Below are positions 43,021 through 50,930 of a stretch of DNA of 64,000 bases, in pieces (within the stretch, counting starts at the first letter, position 1; every line of letters begins with the position of its first letter). The stretch covers positions 34,545-98,544 of the forward strand of contig NZ_JBBAYI010000016.1 in NCBI RefSeq assembly GCF_037153985.1. Reading direction: 5' to 3'. The DNA is from Emticicia sp037153985 (GTDB taxonomy: Bacteria > Bacteroidota > Bacteroidia > Cytophagales > Spirosomataceae). The translations under genes were made by a program, and so were the position numbers. The notes below the pieces were generated by a model, which made no database searches, was not told the DNA's origin, and saw only the letters and a program-made list of their open reading frames with translations.

Positions 43021-43064
43021 AAAGTTAAAAAATATAAGGGTTAACCCCTATATTTTTTAACTTT
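43021..43064. repeat. Near-perfect 44-bp palindrome between divergent units
   Basis: The sequence from AAAGTTAAAAAATATAAGGG to its mirror end TTTTTTAACTTT is self-complementary at 21 of 22 pairs (only 43037/43048 mismatch), with the central GGGTTAACCC. It lies between the toxin-like operon and the divergent sensor kinase gene, 26 bases before the latter. Full two-fold symmetry without a loop suggests a protein-binding operator rather than a terminator. Confidence 0.85.
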
Positions 43065-43090
43065 AAAGCTAATTACCCTATACCACCTAG

Positions 43091-45040
43091 ATGAGAATTT
43101 TAAAAATAGCTTTGCTGTTAGCTACTAGCTTTGTTGCATGCCAAAAAGAAAATACACTTGTTAAATCTGACTCAACTGCCGTCTGGATTGCAAATCCTGA
43201 TAATTATACAGATAAAACCTATCATAAAGTACTATTTGATACGTACAAAAACTACCAAAAAAAAGAACTAACCGACAGTTGCCAAAGATTATTGGTAGAT
43301 TTTGCTAATGTGATTCCTACCTACCAGTACGACACCCTTTTTGTAAACTTAGGGCAGCAGTTCCTGAACAAAAAGCCTAATAAAAGACCAGATGCCGCAA
43401 GAGCCCAGATTCTTTATTCATTAGGATTGCAATACAGGGTGGCTGCCAGCTACGATTCTGCCAAATGGTTTTTGCAGCAGAGTATTGTGCTAAACCAAAA
43501 CCAGAATAAACTCCTGCAAGCCAATACCGAAATGGTGCTGGGAAACGTATATTACAGCGAGAATAACCTCAAACAAGCCTTATTGCATTACCTGAAAGCC
43601 GAAAAACTTTACGAATTACAGAACGACCACGTTAATCTGGGGGTAGTGTATGCCAATATTGCTAACTGTTTTCAGGATATTTACAGTTATCCGCAGTATC
43701 AGACATATATTAATAAGGCCATGAGTGTGTCTTTGAAAGATAAGGATTCTGTAATATATCTCGACTTTAAGGTGAATTATATCAAGACCGTCTTTAATTT
43801 CGATTCCGATACACTCAAGTTTATTCATGAGGCCGACAGAGTTAATGAAGAAATAAAAACACTTAAAAACAGAGATTCTGTTCTGGTGTTTGATAATGCC
43901 CTGTTGCAGTGTCAAAAGTTTTTGTTTAGCAAGCAGGGGTGGCTAACAGGTATTGGCCCGTATTTAAGTACGATTCAACGACTTGCCCGACAAACGGGTA
44001 ATGAAGATTATACAAATGAAGTTTCTCTTATTGAGGGCCAATATGATTTAAAGAAAAACGGGGCGATACAAGACACCCGAAAACTTGAAAAACTAGCCAA
44101 TAACTTTAAAGAATACGGGCTGCTGCTCGAAGCACTCGAAGTAAATAAACTCCTGTATAAAAATGCCTTTCATAAAGGGGTGTATAAAGAAGCAATAGGG
44201 TATCTGCAAGAAGCTAATAATTTACAGGGGCTTATTCATAGAAAAAGCAATGAAGGGCGAATAATTGATTTAGAAATAAGGTATGCCTCAGAAAAAAAAG
44301 AACAGCAAATCAAATTACAGCAGGAAGAACTGGCCCATAATAAGCGATTGATTGGGTTTTTGCTATTACTGTTGATTACGATAATACTAGGTTTCTTGCT
44401 GTATATTCAGCGACAAAAAAACAAGGTACTAAAACAACAGAACGAAAGAGAACAATGGTTTTCGAAAGCCTTAATGGAAGACATTGAGAACGACCGCCGG
44501 CGCATAGCTGCCGACCTGCACGATAGTATCAGCTACGAACTACTCATGTTGAAGTCGACTTTTACAGAGGTGCGCCCGAGTGTTGATAAAATTATAGAAA
44601 ATGTACGAAGCCTCAGTCGAAATCTGTATCCGGCACTTTTTGAAGAAATAGGTTTAATACCTACTCTCGAGGGGGCTATTGATATGTTTCATCATACACA
44701 TAATTTATGGGTATCATTCGAAACCTCTTATAAAGGCTCCTTAACGTCAGCCAATGAACTACACCTTTACAGAATAATTCAGGAAACCCTCAACAATGTT
44801 GTAAAACATGCTTCGGCACACGCTGCTAAAATAACTATACAGGAAGATGAAAAAAAAATATTAGTTAAAGTAGAAGACAATGGTAAAGGTTTTGATACAA
44901 CAATGATATTGAAAGACAAACGCTCGTTTGGTTTGCATAATATTCTGAGCAGGGCTAAAATTATTGGGGGCGAATGTCACATTGAGTCTTCTGAAAGAGG
45001 AACTAATATAACTATTTATATACCTAAAACAACATGCTGA
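43091..45040 (+). CDS. TPR-containing sensor histidine kinase (HisKA_3/NarL type)
   Basis: This 649-residue kinase has an N-terminal signal with a possible lipobox (FVAC, Cys17), a helical TPR region (about 70-400), one membrane segment (419-440), a coiled linker and the HisKA_3 domain. The phosphoacceptor His477 lies in RRIAADLHDSISYEL. The ATPase end has ETLNNVVKHA, EDNGKGFD and FGLHNILSRA motifs. This layout with extracytoplasmic TPRs is common in Bacteroidota. It overlaps the response regulator gene by seven bases. It is divergent from the aegerolysin/MACPF-like operon. Confidence 0.9.
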   Translation: MRILKIALLLATSFVACQKENTLVKSDSTAVWIANPDNYTDKTYHKVLFDTYKNYQKKELTDSCQRLLVDFANVIPTYQYDTLFVNLGQQFLNKKPNKRPDAARAQILYSLGLQYRVAASYDSAKWFLQQSIVLNQNQNKLLQANTEMVLGNVYYSENNLKQALLHYLKAEKLYELQNDHVNLGVVYANIANCFQDIYSYPQYQTYINKAMSVSLKDKDSVIYLDFKVNYIKTVFNFDSDTLKFIHEADRVNEEIKTLKNRDSVLVFDNALLQCQKFLFSKQGWLTGIGPYLSTIQRLARQTGNEDYTNEVSLIEGQYDLKKNGAIQDTRKLEKLANNFKEYGLLLEALEVNKLLYKNAFHKGVYKEAIGYLQEANNLQGLIHRKSNEGRIIDLEIRYASEKKEQQIKLQQEELAHNKRLIGFLLLLLITIILGFLLYIQRQKNKVLKQQNEREQWFSKALMEDIENDRRRIAADLHDSISYELLMLKSTFTEVRPSVDKIIENVRSLSRNLYPALFEEIGLIPTLEGAIDMFHHTHNLWVSFETSYKGSLTSANELHLYRIIQETLNNVVKHASAHAAKITIQEDEKKILVKVEDNGKGFDTTMILKDKRSFGLHNILSRAKIIGGECHIESSERGTNITIYIPKTTC

Positions 45041-45675
45041 AAATAATTATTGCCGAAGACCACCCCATTTTTGCCATGGGAGTTAAAAATATTGTCCGTT
45101 CAATAGGATATACCAACGTAGAATCTTATACCAACGGCATTATTGCATATAATCATATTATGCAAAAGCACCCGATACTTGCTATTCTTGATGTTAATAT
45201 GCCCGGTATGAGCGGCCTCGAAATACTGAAACAAATCAGGCTCAATAAAATCCCTACAAAAGTTATTTTATTAACCATGCACAAAGAAATAAGCATTTAT
45301 AACAAAGCCCGTGAACTGGGTGTGGAAGGCTTTATTTTGAAAGATAATAATGAGAATGACCTTGAAACATGTATCAGAAAGGTACTGAACGGAGAAAAGT
45401 TTAAAACCCAAACAATAGAAATGACTTTCTTTATTAATCAGGATTCTGACTTTACTACTGTGCCTAAAATAACATTTGCAGAAAAAAAGGTTTTAGGGCT
45501 ACTGGCCGAAAATAAAACAAATAAACAGATTGCAGAGCTATTGTTTATTTCAGAAAAAACGGTTGAAGGGCATCGAGCTAATATTGTAAAAAAACTTAAT
45601 CTGCCTAAGGGCAAAAACTCCTTGCTGGTTTGGGCTTCTAAAAATTTTAAAGCTTTTGAGAATTATATTATGTAA
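45034..45675 (+). CDS. NarL/LuxR-type response regulator
   Basis: A 213-residue response regulator. The receiver domain has EDH at 8-10, phosphoacceptor Asp53 in AILDVNMPGMSG, Thr in LLTMHK and Lys in FILKDN. The C-terminal LuxR-type helix-turn-helix (about 148-205) contains ITFAEKKVLGLLAENKTNKQ and the recognition segment ISEKTVEGHRANIVKKL. It begins inside the kinase gene, so the two are translationally coupled and form a cognate pair. It is a plausible ligand of the 44-bp palindrome upstream of its kinase, but this is inference. Confidence 0.93.
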   Translation: MLKIIIAEDHPIFAMGVKNIVRSIGYTNVESYTNGIIAYNHIMQKHPILAILDVNMPGMSGLEILKQIRLNKIPTKVILLTMHKEISIYNKARELGVEGFILKDNNENDLETCIRKVLNGEKFKTQTIEMTFFINQDSDFTTVPKITFAEKKVLGLLAENKTNKQIAELLFISEKTVEGHRANIVKKLNLPKGKNSLLVWASKNFKAFENYIM

Positions 45676-45716
45676 ATGCCCAACAAAGAGGCTAGGTGCA
45701 GATATGAGAAAACAAA

Positions 45717-45751
45717 AAACGCAATTACTCGCTAAAGAGGTAATTGCGTTT
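45717..45751. terminator. Bidirectional terminator, response regulator/tRNA-Cys
   Basis: AAACGCAATTAC pairs perfectly with GTAATTGCGTTT around an eleven-base loop, with A and T tracts outside. It lies between the regulator stop and the tRNA-Cys 3' end. Confidence 0.85.
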
Positions 45752-45759
45752 GCGTTTTG

Positions 45760-45830
45760 AGGTCCCGAGCGGATTCGAACCGCTGTAGAAGCTTTTGCAG
45801 AGCTCTGCCTAGCCACTCGGCCACAGGACC
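45760..45830 (-). tRNA. tRNA-Cys (GCA)
   Basis: The 71-base gene folds into a complete cloverleaf with acceptor GGTCCTG/CGGGACC. The anticodon loop reads CT-GCA-AA, decoding UGC/UGU, and the discriminator base is U73, the cysteine identity element. The T-loop is GTTCGAATC. CCA is not encoded. Confidence 0.96.
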
Positions 45831-45841
45831 ATTTGGGAGTG

Positions 45842-45872
45842 CAAAAGTACAAGCATTGTACCAAACTCCCAA
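45842..45872 (-). promoter_or_regulatory. Promoter of tRNA-Cys
   Basis: On the minus strand, TTG (complement of 45870-45872) and TACTTTTG (complement of 45842-45849) are 20 bases apart. Transcription would start a few bases before the tRNA 5' end. The start region TTTTGCACTCCCA is shared with the tRNA-Tyr promoter. Confidence 0.75.
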
Positions 45873-46029
45873 AAAAAAGTAAAAAAAAATATAAAACTTA
45901 TTGGTGAGATTGGTTGTTTACGGTGGCAATAGGTTTATAATCAATTAATTACCTAAGTGTAATTTATTAATCAAAAGCTAAAGTCAGTCTGTTTGTAGCC
46001 AATAAGTGCCATATTTTAAGGCTAATAAC

Positions 46030-46058
46030 TTGTACCCGAGAGGTTTATTTTAACTTTG
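46030..46058 (+). promoter_or_regulatory. Promoter of the sigma factor gene
   Basis: TTG at 46030-46032 and TAACTTTG at 46051-46058 are 18 bases apart, matching the Bacteroidota primary sigma consensus. The start codon lies 72 bases downstream. Confidence 0.68.
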
Positions 46059-46129
46059 TCAAGATTTTTTTACTATTGACGCAACCCTTTCAATACTTTT
46101 TTGCATCTTGCTTATGAACGTATGATTTT

Positions 46130-46684
46130 ATGACAAGAATTTTATCTTTATTCACTAACGAATACGACCTTGCAAAGGCCGTACAGCGGCAAGACCCAAA
46201 GGCGCAAACTCGGTTATATGAGAAATTCGCCTCGAAAATGCTGGCTGTTTGTAGTCGTTATGTAGGAGATAAAATGGAGGCAGAAGATGTAATGATTGAG
46301 GGATTCATGAAAATCTTTGATAAAATAGACCAATTTACTTTTCAAGGTAGTTTTGAAGGGTGGGTCAGAAGAATCATGATTAACGAAGCCTTAATGTATG
46401 TCAGAAGTAAAAAAGTGATAGAGGTAGATTTGGAATATGCTGTTGAAGAGCCCAACGATGCTGCCTTTAGTACTGATTTAGATGCAGAAGACTTACTAAA
46501 ATTAATAGAACAATTGCCTGAGGGCTACCGGATGGTATTTAATCTTTATGCAATTGAAGGTTATAACCACCAAGAGATAGGCCAGTTACTTGGTATTTCG
46601 GAAGGAACTTCGAAATCTCAGTTAAGCAGAGCAAGAGCTATTTTGCAAAGTAAGTTAATGAAGTTGGAAAAAAATGTAATTTAG
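46130..46684 (+). CDS. ECF-type RNA polymerase sigma factor
   Basis: A 184-residue sigma-70 family factor. Region 2 spans about 20-90 (YEKFASKMLAVCSRYVGDK, AEDVMIEGFMKIFDKI, then a RRIMINEALMYVRSK segment) and region 4 about 120-175 (QLPEGYRMVFNLYAIEGYN, then the recognition helix region ISEGTSKSQLSRAR). It is followed after about 60 bases by a single-pass membrane protein that could be its anti-sigma factor and then by an outer-membrane-type protein, an arrangement common in Bacteroidota ECF loci. The regulated promoters cannot be identified from sequence. Confidence 0.93.
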   Translation: MTRILSLFTNEYDLAKAVQRQDPKAQTRLYEKFASKMLAVCSRYVGDKMEAEDVMIEGFMKIFDKIDQFTFQGSFEGWVRRIMINEALMYVRSKKVIEVDLEYAVEEPNDAAFSTDLDAEDLLKLIEQLPEGYRMVFNLYAIEGYNHQEIGQLLGISEGTSKSQLSRARAILQSKLMKLEKNVI

Positions 46685-46747
46685 AAATTCCCCCTTATGG
46701 GCGTGCCGACAGATTCGGTAGGGGACATGAAAATATCAGTTATAAAA

Positions 46748-47665
46748 ATGAAAAAACATCCGATTGACGACCTATTTGCCAAAAAACTGGCAGAACACCG
46801 CCAGGAGCCTTCTCAGAAAGCCTTTGAGAAATTTCAGGCGCGTTTGCAGGAAAAACAAAGCAAGCGTCGGGGAGGAGTATTTGCCATTTATCGCAACTGG
46901 CCTTATTATGCAGCCGCTGCCAGTGTTGTAGCAGCTTTAACCATAGGGGTTCTATTACAGAATAACACTACTGACTCGTCGGTAGCAGTTAATACAAACA
47001 AACCTACTCAGGTTGATGCCGTTAAACAACCCGCCTCATCGGCCAATGACACGAAAGCGAATTTGTCAGATAATCAGGCAACAAGCAGTACAGTAGCTAG
47101 TGCCGAAACAAAACAGATGCCAGCTACTAACAATGCAACACCTACTCAGCTAAGTAGCAAAACAACACTAGCAGCTAATAAGGCTGTGGTAACAAAGCCA
47201 GCAGAAATACATGAAAAAGTTTCTGTGCCTGAAATACAGAAACCACAAGAAATGCAACAATCACTTGCATCTATACAAGTTACAGATACAACACCTTTAC
47301 AGGCTTTAGCTAGCAAAAATTCGGCTGTTCTGGCTGAATCATCTGCCAACAAAAATGTAGTAGCAGGTAAATATAATATTGGCAAACCTATTACGCTTAT
47401 TATTGATCCGGTTGAGGAAAATACACTGGCAGCCGTTACGGAAACAGAAAGCCTAGCGGAAGAAAAAGCCGAAAAAGAGAAATCTTTTCTGGCAAAATTA
47501 TACGGAGAATACAAGCACTTTAAGTACGGTGAGAAAGTAGACCTAAAGAAACTAGGTGTAAAAGATGTTGTTGCCAGAGTTGACGAAGGCTTATTGAAAG
47601 AAGAACGCGAAGATGTAAGAGATTACGTACAACGCAGAATAGGCAGAATACAAAAAAGAGAGTAG
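46748..47665 (+). CDS. Single-pass membrane protein, anti-sigma-like position
   Basis: The 305-residue product has a cytoplasmic part of about 50 residues (MKKHPIDDLFAKKLAEHR), a single membrane segment at about 55-74, and a long Ser/Thr/Ala/Lys-rich low-complexity periplasmic part. The placement directly after the sigma gene and the layout suggest an anti-sigma factor or envelope sensor, but no zinc-binding or classical ASD motif is visible. An ATG 51 bases earlier is in frame; MKKHP is chosen because it starts the conserved amphipathic segment. Confidence 0.6.
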   Translation: MKKHPIDDLFAKKLAEHRQEPSQKAFEKFQARLQEKQSKRRGGVFAIYRNWPYYAAAASVVAALTIGVLLQNNTTDSSVAVNTNKPTQVDAVKQPASSANDTKANLSDNQATSSTVASAETKQMPATNNATPTQLSSKTTLAANKAVVTKPAEIHEKVSVPEIQKPQEMQQSLASIQVTDTTPLQALASKNSAVLAESSANKNVVAGKYNIGKPITLIIDPVEENTLAAVTETESLAEEKAEKEKSFLAKLYGEYKHFKYGEKVDLKKLGVKDVVARVDEGLLKEEREDVRDYVQRRIGRIQKRE

Positions 47666-47715
47666 TACTCAGAAACATAGAAAAATAAACGTGAATATAA
47701 TTTTAAGATAAAATA

Positions 47716-48765
47716 ATGAAAAGACTAGGACTCATACTCTTACTAATATTAGGAGGTCTTTCAGTAAAAGCATCGTACAAACAAGATACTACTATTGTTG
47801 AGTTTACTGACCGCGGCGTTAAGAAGCGTGTAACGGTTTATGCTGCAAGCAAAACAGACTTTGATTTACCGCGCAACCTTAATCTGGATAATGTGCTTAA
47901 AAGCATCGGAGTAGACTCCGCCGAACGTAAAAAAGCCTTTATGCTTCTTGGGCAGTCGGGCGAAAAACAGGACACAATTCTGGTGATAGCCCGTGATGGC
48001 AGAAATGTTAAAATAGTAGCGCGTGATGTAAGAGGCCAACTAGGGAAAAGAGACACCTTACGCAATGGTAATGACGAACACTGGAGCCGCTCTGATAGTA
48101 ATGATGACGACGACGATGATGATAATCGGTCTACTTATAAAAAAACTAAAGGGAAAGAAGGGAACAGTAGATTTTTCTCACGTTCCGACTTCGGGTTCTA
48201 TGTTGGGCTAAATAACTGGTCGAATGGCCCAGCGGCTGTTCCCGAACTTGAAACTTGGAATTCGAGATTTATAGCTTTATCATTCCGCAGAAATGCCACA
48301 CTTATCAATGGCAAACAAATGGACCTCGCTCTAAGTTATGGGCCTGAAATATCGTGGAATAACTTCATGTTTGAAGGAAATAACTATATCGACCACGCAA
48401 CCGAACAGATAGAGTTTCTGAAATCTGCTAAAGACTTAAATCGTACTAAATTAGTAGTTACAAGCCTGAACCTGCCAATTATGTTTAATTTTGGCTTTGA
48501 GGAAGCTAAGCTCAAGATAGGTCTTGGTGGCTACATTGGTTATAGAGTTGGAAGTTACCGTAAACTAAAATATAGTGATAGCAAAAAGAAAGAAATTGAC
48601 AGAGATAGTTATGGCTTAAACGATTTCCGTTATGGCCTGACGGCAGAGATAGGGAAGAAGAGGGGTATTACATTTTTTGGTCGGTATGATTTAAACGAAT
48701 TATTTAAATCAAGCCAGAAAAATGCTTCAGGTTTACAAGCCTGGACAATTGGCATAAGGCTATAA
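47716..48765 (+). CDS. Outer-membrane beta-barrel protein with acidic tract
   Basis: A 349-residue exported protein (signal MKRLGLILLLILGGLSVKA). Residues about 20-115 form an N-terminal periplasmic segment; a Ser/Asp tract with seven consecutive Asp residues is at about 130-139. From about 155 the chain shows alternating beta strands with GFYVGLNNW, LALSYGPEISW, LGGYIGYRVGSY and a terminal AWTIGIRL, typical of porin-family or OmpA-like beta-barrels. It is the third gene of the sigma-factor operon and ends at a strong hairpin. Confidence 0.72.
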   Translation: MKRLGLILLLILGGLSVKASYKQDTTIVEFTDRGVKKRVTVYAASKTDFDLPRNLNLDNVLKSIGVDSAERKKAFMLLGQSGEKQDTILVIARDGRNVKIVARDVRGQLGKRDTLRNGNDEHWSRSDSNDDDDDDDNRSTYKKTKGKEGNSRFFSRSDFGFYVGLNNWSNGPAAVPELETWNSRFIALSFRRNATLINGKQMDLALSYGPEISWNNFMFEGNNYIDHATEQIEFLKSAKDLNRTKLVVTSLNLPIMFNFGFEEAKLKIGLGGYIGYRVGSYRKLKYSDSKKKEIDRDSYGLNDFRYGLTAEIGKKRGITFFGRYDLNELFKSSQKNASGLQAWTIGIRL

Positions 48766-48779
48766 AAAATAATTACCCT

Positions 48780-48820
48780 AAAAAAGTGGCAAAAAATTGT
48801 AAGTTTTTTGCCACTTTTTT
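48780..48820. terminator. Bidirectional terminator after the sigma-factor operon
   Basis: AAAAAAGTGGCAAAAAA pairs perfectly with TTTTTTGCCACTTTTTT around TTGTAAG. It insulates the downstream tRNA/tuf operon. Confidence 0.9.
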
Positions 48821-48880
48821 GTGCGAAAAGATGCTTCAAAAAAAAAATAAAAAGAAATTGATTTTTTTGTGTGCTAATAT

Positions 48881-48910
48881 TTGACAATTAAAAAAAAGAA
48901 TGTAATTTTG
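48881..48910 (+). promoter_or_regulatory. Promoter of the tRNA-Tyr/Gly/Thr/tuf operon
   Basis: TTGACA at 48881-48886 and TAATTTTG at 48903-48910 give TTG-N19-TAnnTTTG, a full consensus promoter for Bacteroidota. The start region continues GCACTCCCA, shared with the tRNA-Cys promoter. The tRNA-Tyr 5' end is about 56 bases beyond the expected start site. Confidence 0.82.
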
Positions 48911-48972
48911 CACTCCCATTCGGAAAGATTGTTCTTTGATAAGTGTTCCGAAGGTGTGGTTTTTTGAAAAAA

Positions 48973-49055
48973 GGGGGTGTACCAGAGTGGCCAAATGGGG
49001 CAGACTGTAAATCTGCTAGCTTACGCTTACGGTGGTTCGAATCCATCCGCCCCCA
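48973..49055 (+). tRNA. tRNA-Tyr (GTA)
   Basis: An 83-base class II tRNA with acceptor GGGGGTG/CGCCCCC, anticodon loop containing GTA and a long variable arm (CTAGCTTACGCTTACGG region). T-loop is TTCGAATC. Discriminator base is A. CCA is not encoded. Confidence 0.96.
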
Positions 49056-49096
49056 CAAATATCAACAATGAGTTCATGGTTGATGTTAATTCAATA

Positions 49097-49206
49097 AATT
49101 TATCAGCGGGAGTAGCTCATTTAATAGAGCGACAATTCCATTGCGGTAACCTTCCAAGCTAATAAGTGAAGTTGAAAAATAATTTATCAGCGGGAGTAGC
49201 TCATTT
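49097..49206 (+). repeat. 26-bp direct repeat spanning the tRNA-Gly 5' region
   Basis: AATTTATCAGCGGGAGTAGC with TCATTT after it occurs at 49097-49122 and again at 49181-49206, 84 bases apart. The second copy belongs to the intact tRNA-Gly; the first begins the degenerate copy. The repeated bases before the tRNA start show that flanking sequence was duplicated too. Confidence 0.85.
49106..49170 (+). pseudogene. Degenerate tRNA-Gly copy
   Basis: The acceptor 5' strand and D-arm of tRNA-Gly (GCGGGAGTAGCTCATTT and TAGAGCGA) are repeated here, then 16 foreign bases (CAATTCCATTGCGGTA) interrupt the anticodon stem, and CCTTCCAAGCTA resumes the anticodon loop. The T-arm and acceptor 3' strand are missing. 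It cannot fold as a tRNA. Confidence 0.75.
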
Positions 49207-49262
49207 GGTAGAGCGATAGCCTTCCAAGCTATAGGTGGCGGGTTCGAGACCCGTCTCCCGCT
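49190..49262 (+). tRNA. tRNA-Gly (TCC)
   Basis: A 73-base cloverleaf with acceptor GCGGGAG/CTCCCGC, anticodon loop CTTCCAA (TCC) and T-loop TTCGAGA. Discriminator is T. It is the second functional tRNA of the operon. Confidence 0.96.
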
Positions 49263-49313
49263 CAGAAAAGCAATAAGCACTTTAAAAAGTGTCTTTCGCA
49301 TTTTATAGAAAAT

Positions 49314-49385
<72 letters not shown>

Positions 49386-49660
49386 CTAGCTTTGAAAAGA
49401 GCAGTTTCTTGTTAAGGAAGAAGCCAGCAAAAGCAGTTATACTGCTAAACCCTGCTCAAAACTCTGAAAAGAGTCTTTTTCTTAAAAAGAAAAACAACAG
49501 CAGGACACTGCAATCAAGTAATCCTGCCTTAGTTGATAATCTTTTAAAAGTAAGAAGAGAAGTTTTAGGCAAAAAATCAGCATTAAACCTGATTTGATGA
49601 AATAAAAAAGAGTTTCTTCTTTCGTTGACTAGTTCAATCCGACTGTTCTGCAAGAAGGCT
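49386..49660 (+). pseudogene. Degenerate, split tRNA-Thr copy
   Basis: 49398-49429 matches 49333-49364 of tRNA-Thr (D-arm end through variable region) at 26 of 32 bases without gaps. The missing T-arm and acceptor reappear 200 bases later: AGTTCAATCC at 49631-49640 and CTGCAAGAAGGCT at 49648-49660, also with changes. The intervening 200 bases have no coding frame of interest; a short ACTCT-GAAA-AGAGT hairpin followed by T residues lies at 49461-49480. The whole 330-base spacer up to tuf holds no other gene. Confidence 0.6.
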
Positions 49661-49676
49661 CATCAAAGTGAATAAT

Positions 49677-49684
49677 TAATTTTG
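49677..49684 (+). promoter_or_regulatory. Candidate tuf-proximal -7 element
   Basis: TAATTTTG matches TAnnTTTG, 32 bases before the tuf start. There is no TTG at the -33 distance. It could give tuf an additional start besides the tRNA operon promoter. Confidence 0.4.
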
Positions 49685-49715
49685 TAATAAATCTAATATT
49701 TAGACTTCAATAATC

Positions 49716-50903
49716 ATGGCAAAAGAGAATTTTGACCGTAGTAAACCTCACGTAAACATTGGTACTATTGGTCACGTTGACCACGGTAAAACAACTTTGA
49801 CAGCTGCCATTACAAAGGTACTTTCAGAGAAAGGATTGGCAGAGAAAAGAGATTTCTCATCTATTGACAATGCCCCAGAAGAAAAAGAGCGTGGTATTAC
49901 TATTAACACTGCGCACGTAGAATATCAAACATCAAACCGTCACTATGCTCACGTTGACTGTCCTGGTCACGCTGACTACGTGAAAAACATGGTAACTGGT
50001 GCTGCTCAGATGGACGGTGCTATTCTTGTAGTAGCTGCAACTGATGGTCCGATGCCACAAACTCGCGAGCACATCCTTTTGGCTCGTCAGGTAGGTGTAC
50101 CTCAATTAGTTGTGTTCATGAACAAAGTGGACATGGTTGATGACCCTGAGTTATTGGAGCTAGTTGAAATGGAAATCCGTGACTTGTTGTCATTCTACAA
50201 ATATGATGGTGATAACATCCCAGTAATTCAAGGTTCAGCTCTTGGTGGCTTGAACGGCGAACCAAAATGGGTTGCTACTATCGAACAATTAATGGAAGCT
50301 GTTGATACATTTATTCCACTTCCTGCTCGTGCAACTGACAAACCATTCTTGATGCCGGTTGAGGACGTATTCTCAATCACAGGTCGTGGTACTGTTGCAA
50401 CAGGTCGTATTGAAACAGGTGTAATCAACTCAGGTGAACCAGTTGAAATCTTAGGTATGGGTGCTGAAGGCTTGAAATCAGTTGTAACTGGTGTTGAGAT
50501 GTTCCGTAAAATCCTTGACCGTGGTGAAGCTGGTGACAACGTAGGGTTATTGCTTCGTGGTATTGAGAAAACCGATATCAGACGTGGTATGGTTATCTGT
50601 AAACCAGGTTCAGTTAAACCACACGCTCACTTCAAAGCTGAGGTTTACGTATTAAGTAAAGAAGAAGGTGGTCGTCATACACCATTCTTTAACAAATATC
50701 GTCCTCAATTCTATTTCCGTACAACTGACGTAACTGGTGAGATCACTCTTCCAGCAGGTGTGGAAATGGTTATGCCTGGTGATAACATCACTATCGAAGT
50801 GAAATTAATCAACGCCATCGCTATGGATAAAGGTCTTCGTTTCGCGATTCGTGAAGGTGGACGTACCGTAGGTGCTGGTCAGGTAACTGAAATCCTTGCT
50901 TAA
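49716..50903 (+). CDS. tuf: Translation elongation factor Tu
   Basis: A complete 395-residue EF-Tu, the GTPase that brings aminoacyl-tRNA to the ribosome. The G1 motif GHVDHGKT is at about 18-25, G3 DCPGHADY near 80-87, and G4 NKVD near 135-138. Domains 2 and 3 are complete, ending in GAGQVTEILA. Codon use is strongly biased to a few codons (for example GGT, CGT, GTA, CAC), unlike its neighbours, as expected for a very highly expressed gene. It is the last gene of the tRNA-Tyr/Gly/Thr operon. Confidence 0.98.
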   Translation: MAKENFDRSKPHVNIGTIGHVDHGKTTLTAAITKVLSEKGLAEKRDFSSIDNAPEEKERGITINTAHVEYQTSNRHYAHVDCPGHADYVKNMVTGAAQMDGAILVVAATDGPMPQTREHILLARQVGVPQLVVFMNKVDMVDDPELLELVEMEIRDLLSFYKYDGDNIPVIQGSALGGLNGEPKWVATIEQLMEAVDTFIPLPARATDKPFLMPVEDVFSITGRGTVATGRIETGVINSGEPVEILGMGAEGLKSVVTGVEMFRKILDRGEAGDNVGLLLRGIEKTDIRRGMVICKPGSVKPHAHFKAEVYVLSKEEGGRHTPFFNKYRPQFYFRTTDVTGEITLPAGVEMVMPGDNITIEVKLINAIAMDKGLRFAIREGGRTVGAGQVTEILA

Positions 50904-50930
50904 TTCTTAGAATTAGGAAGCATCATAAAG

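Noticed and set aside
43021..43064. The palindrome as a bidirectional terminator
   Set aside because: It lies between divergent genes, upstream of both starts, and has no loop, so termination is not its expected role.
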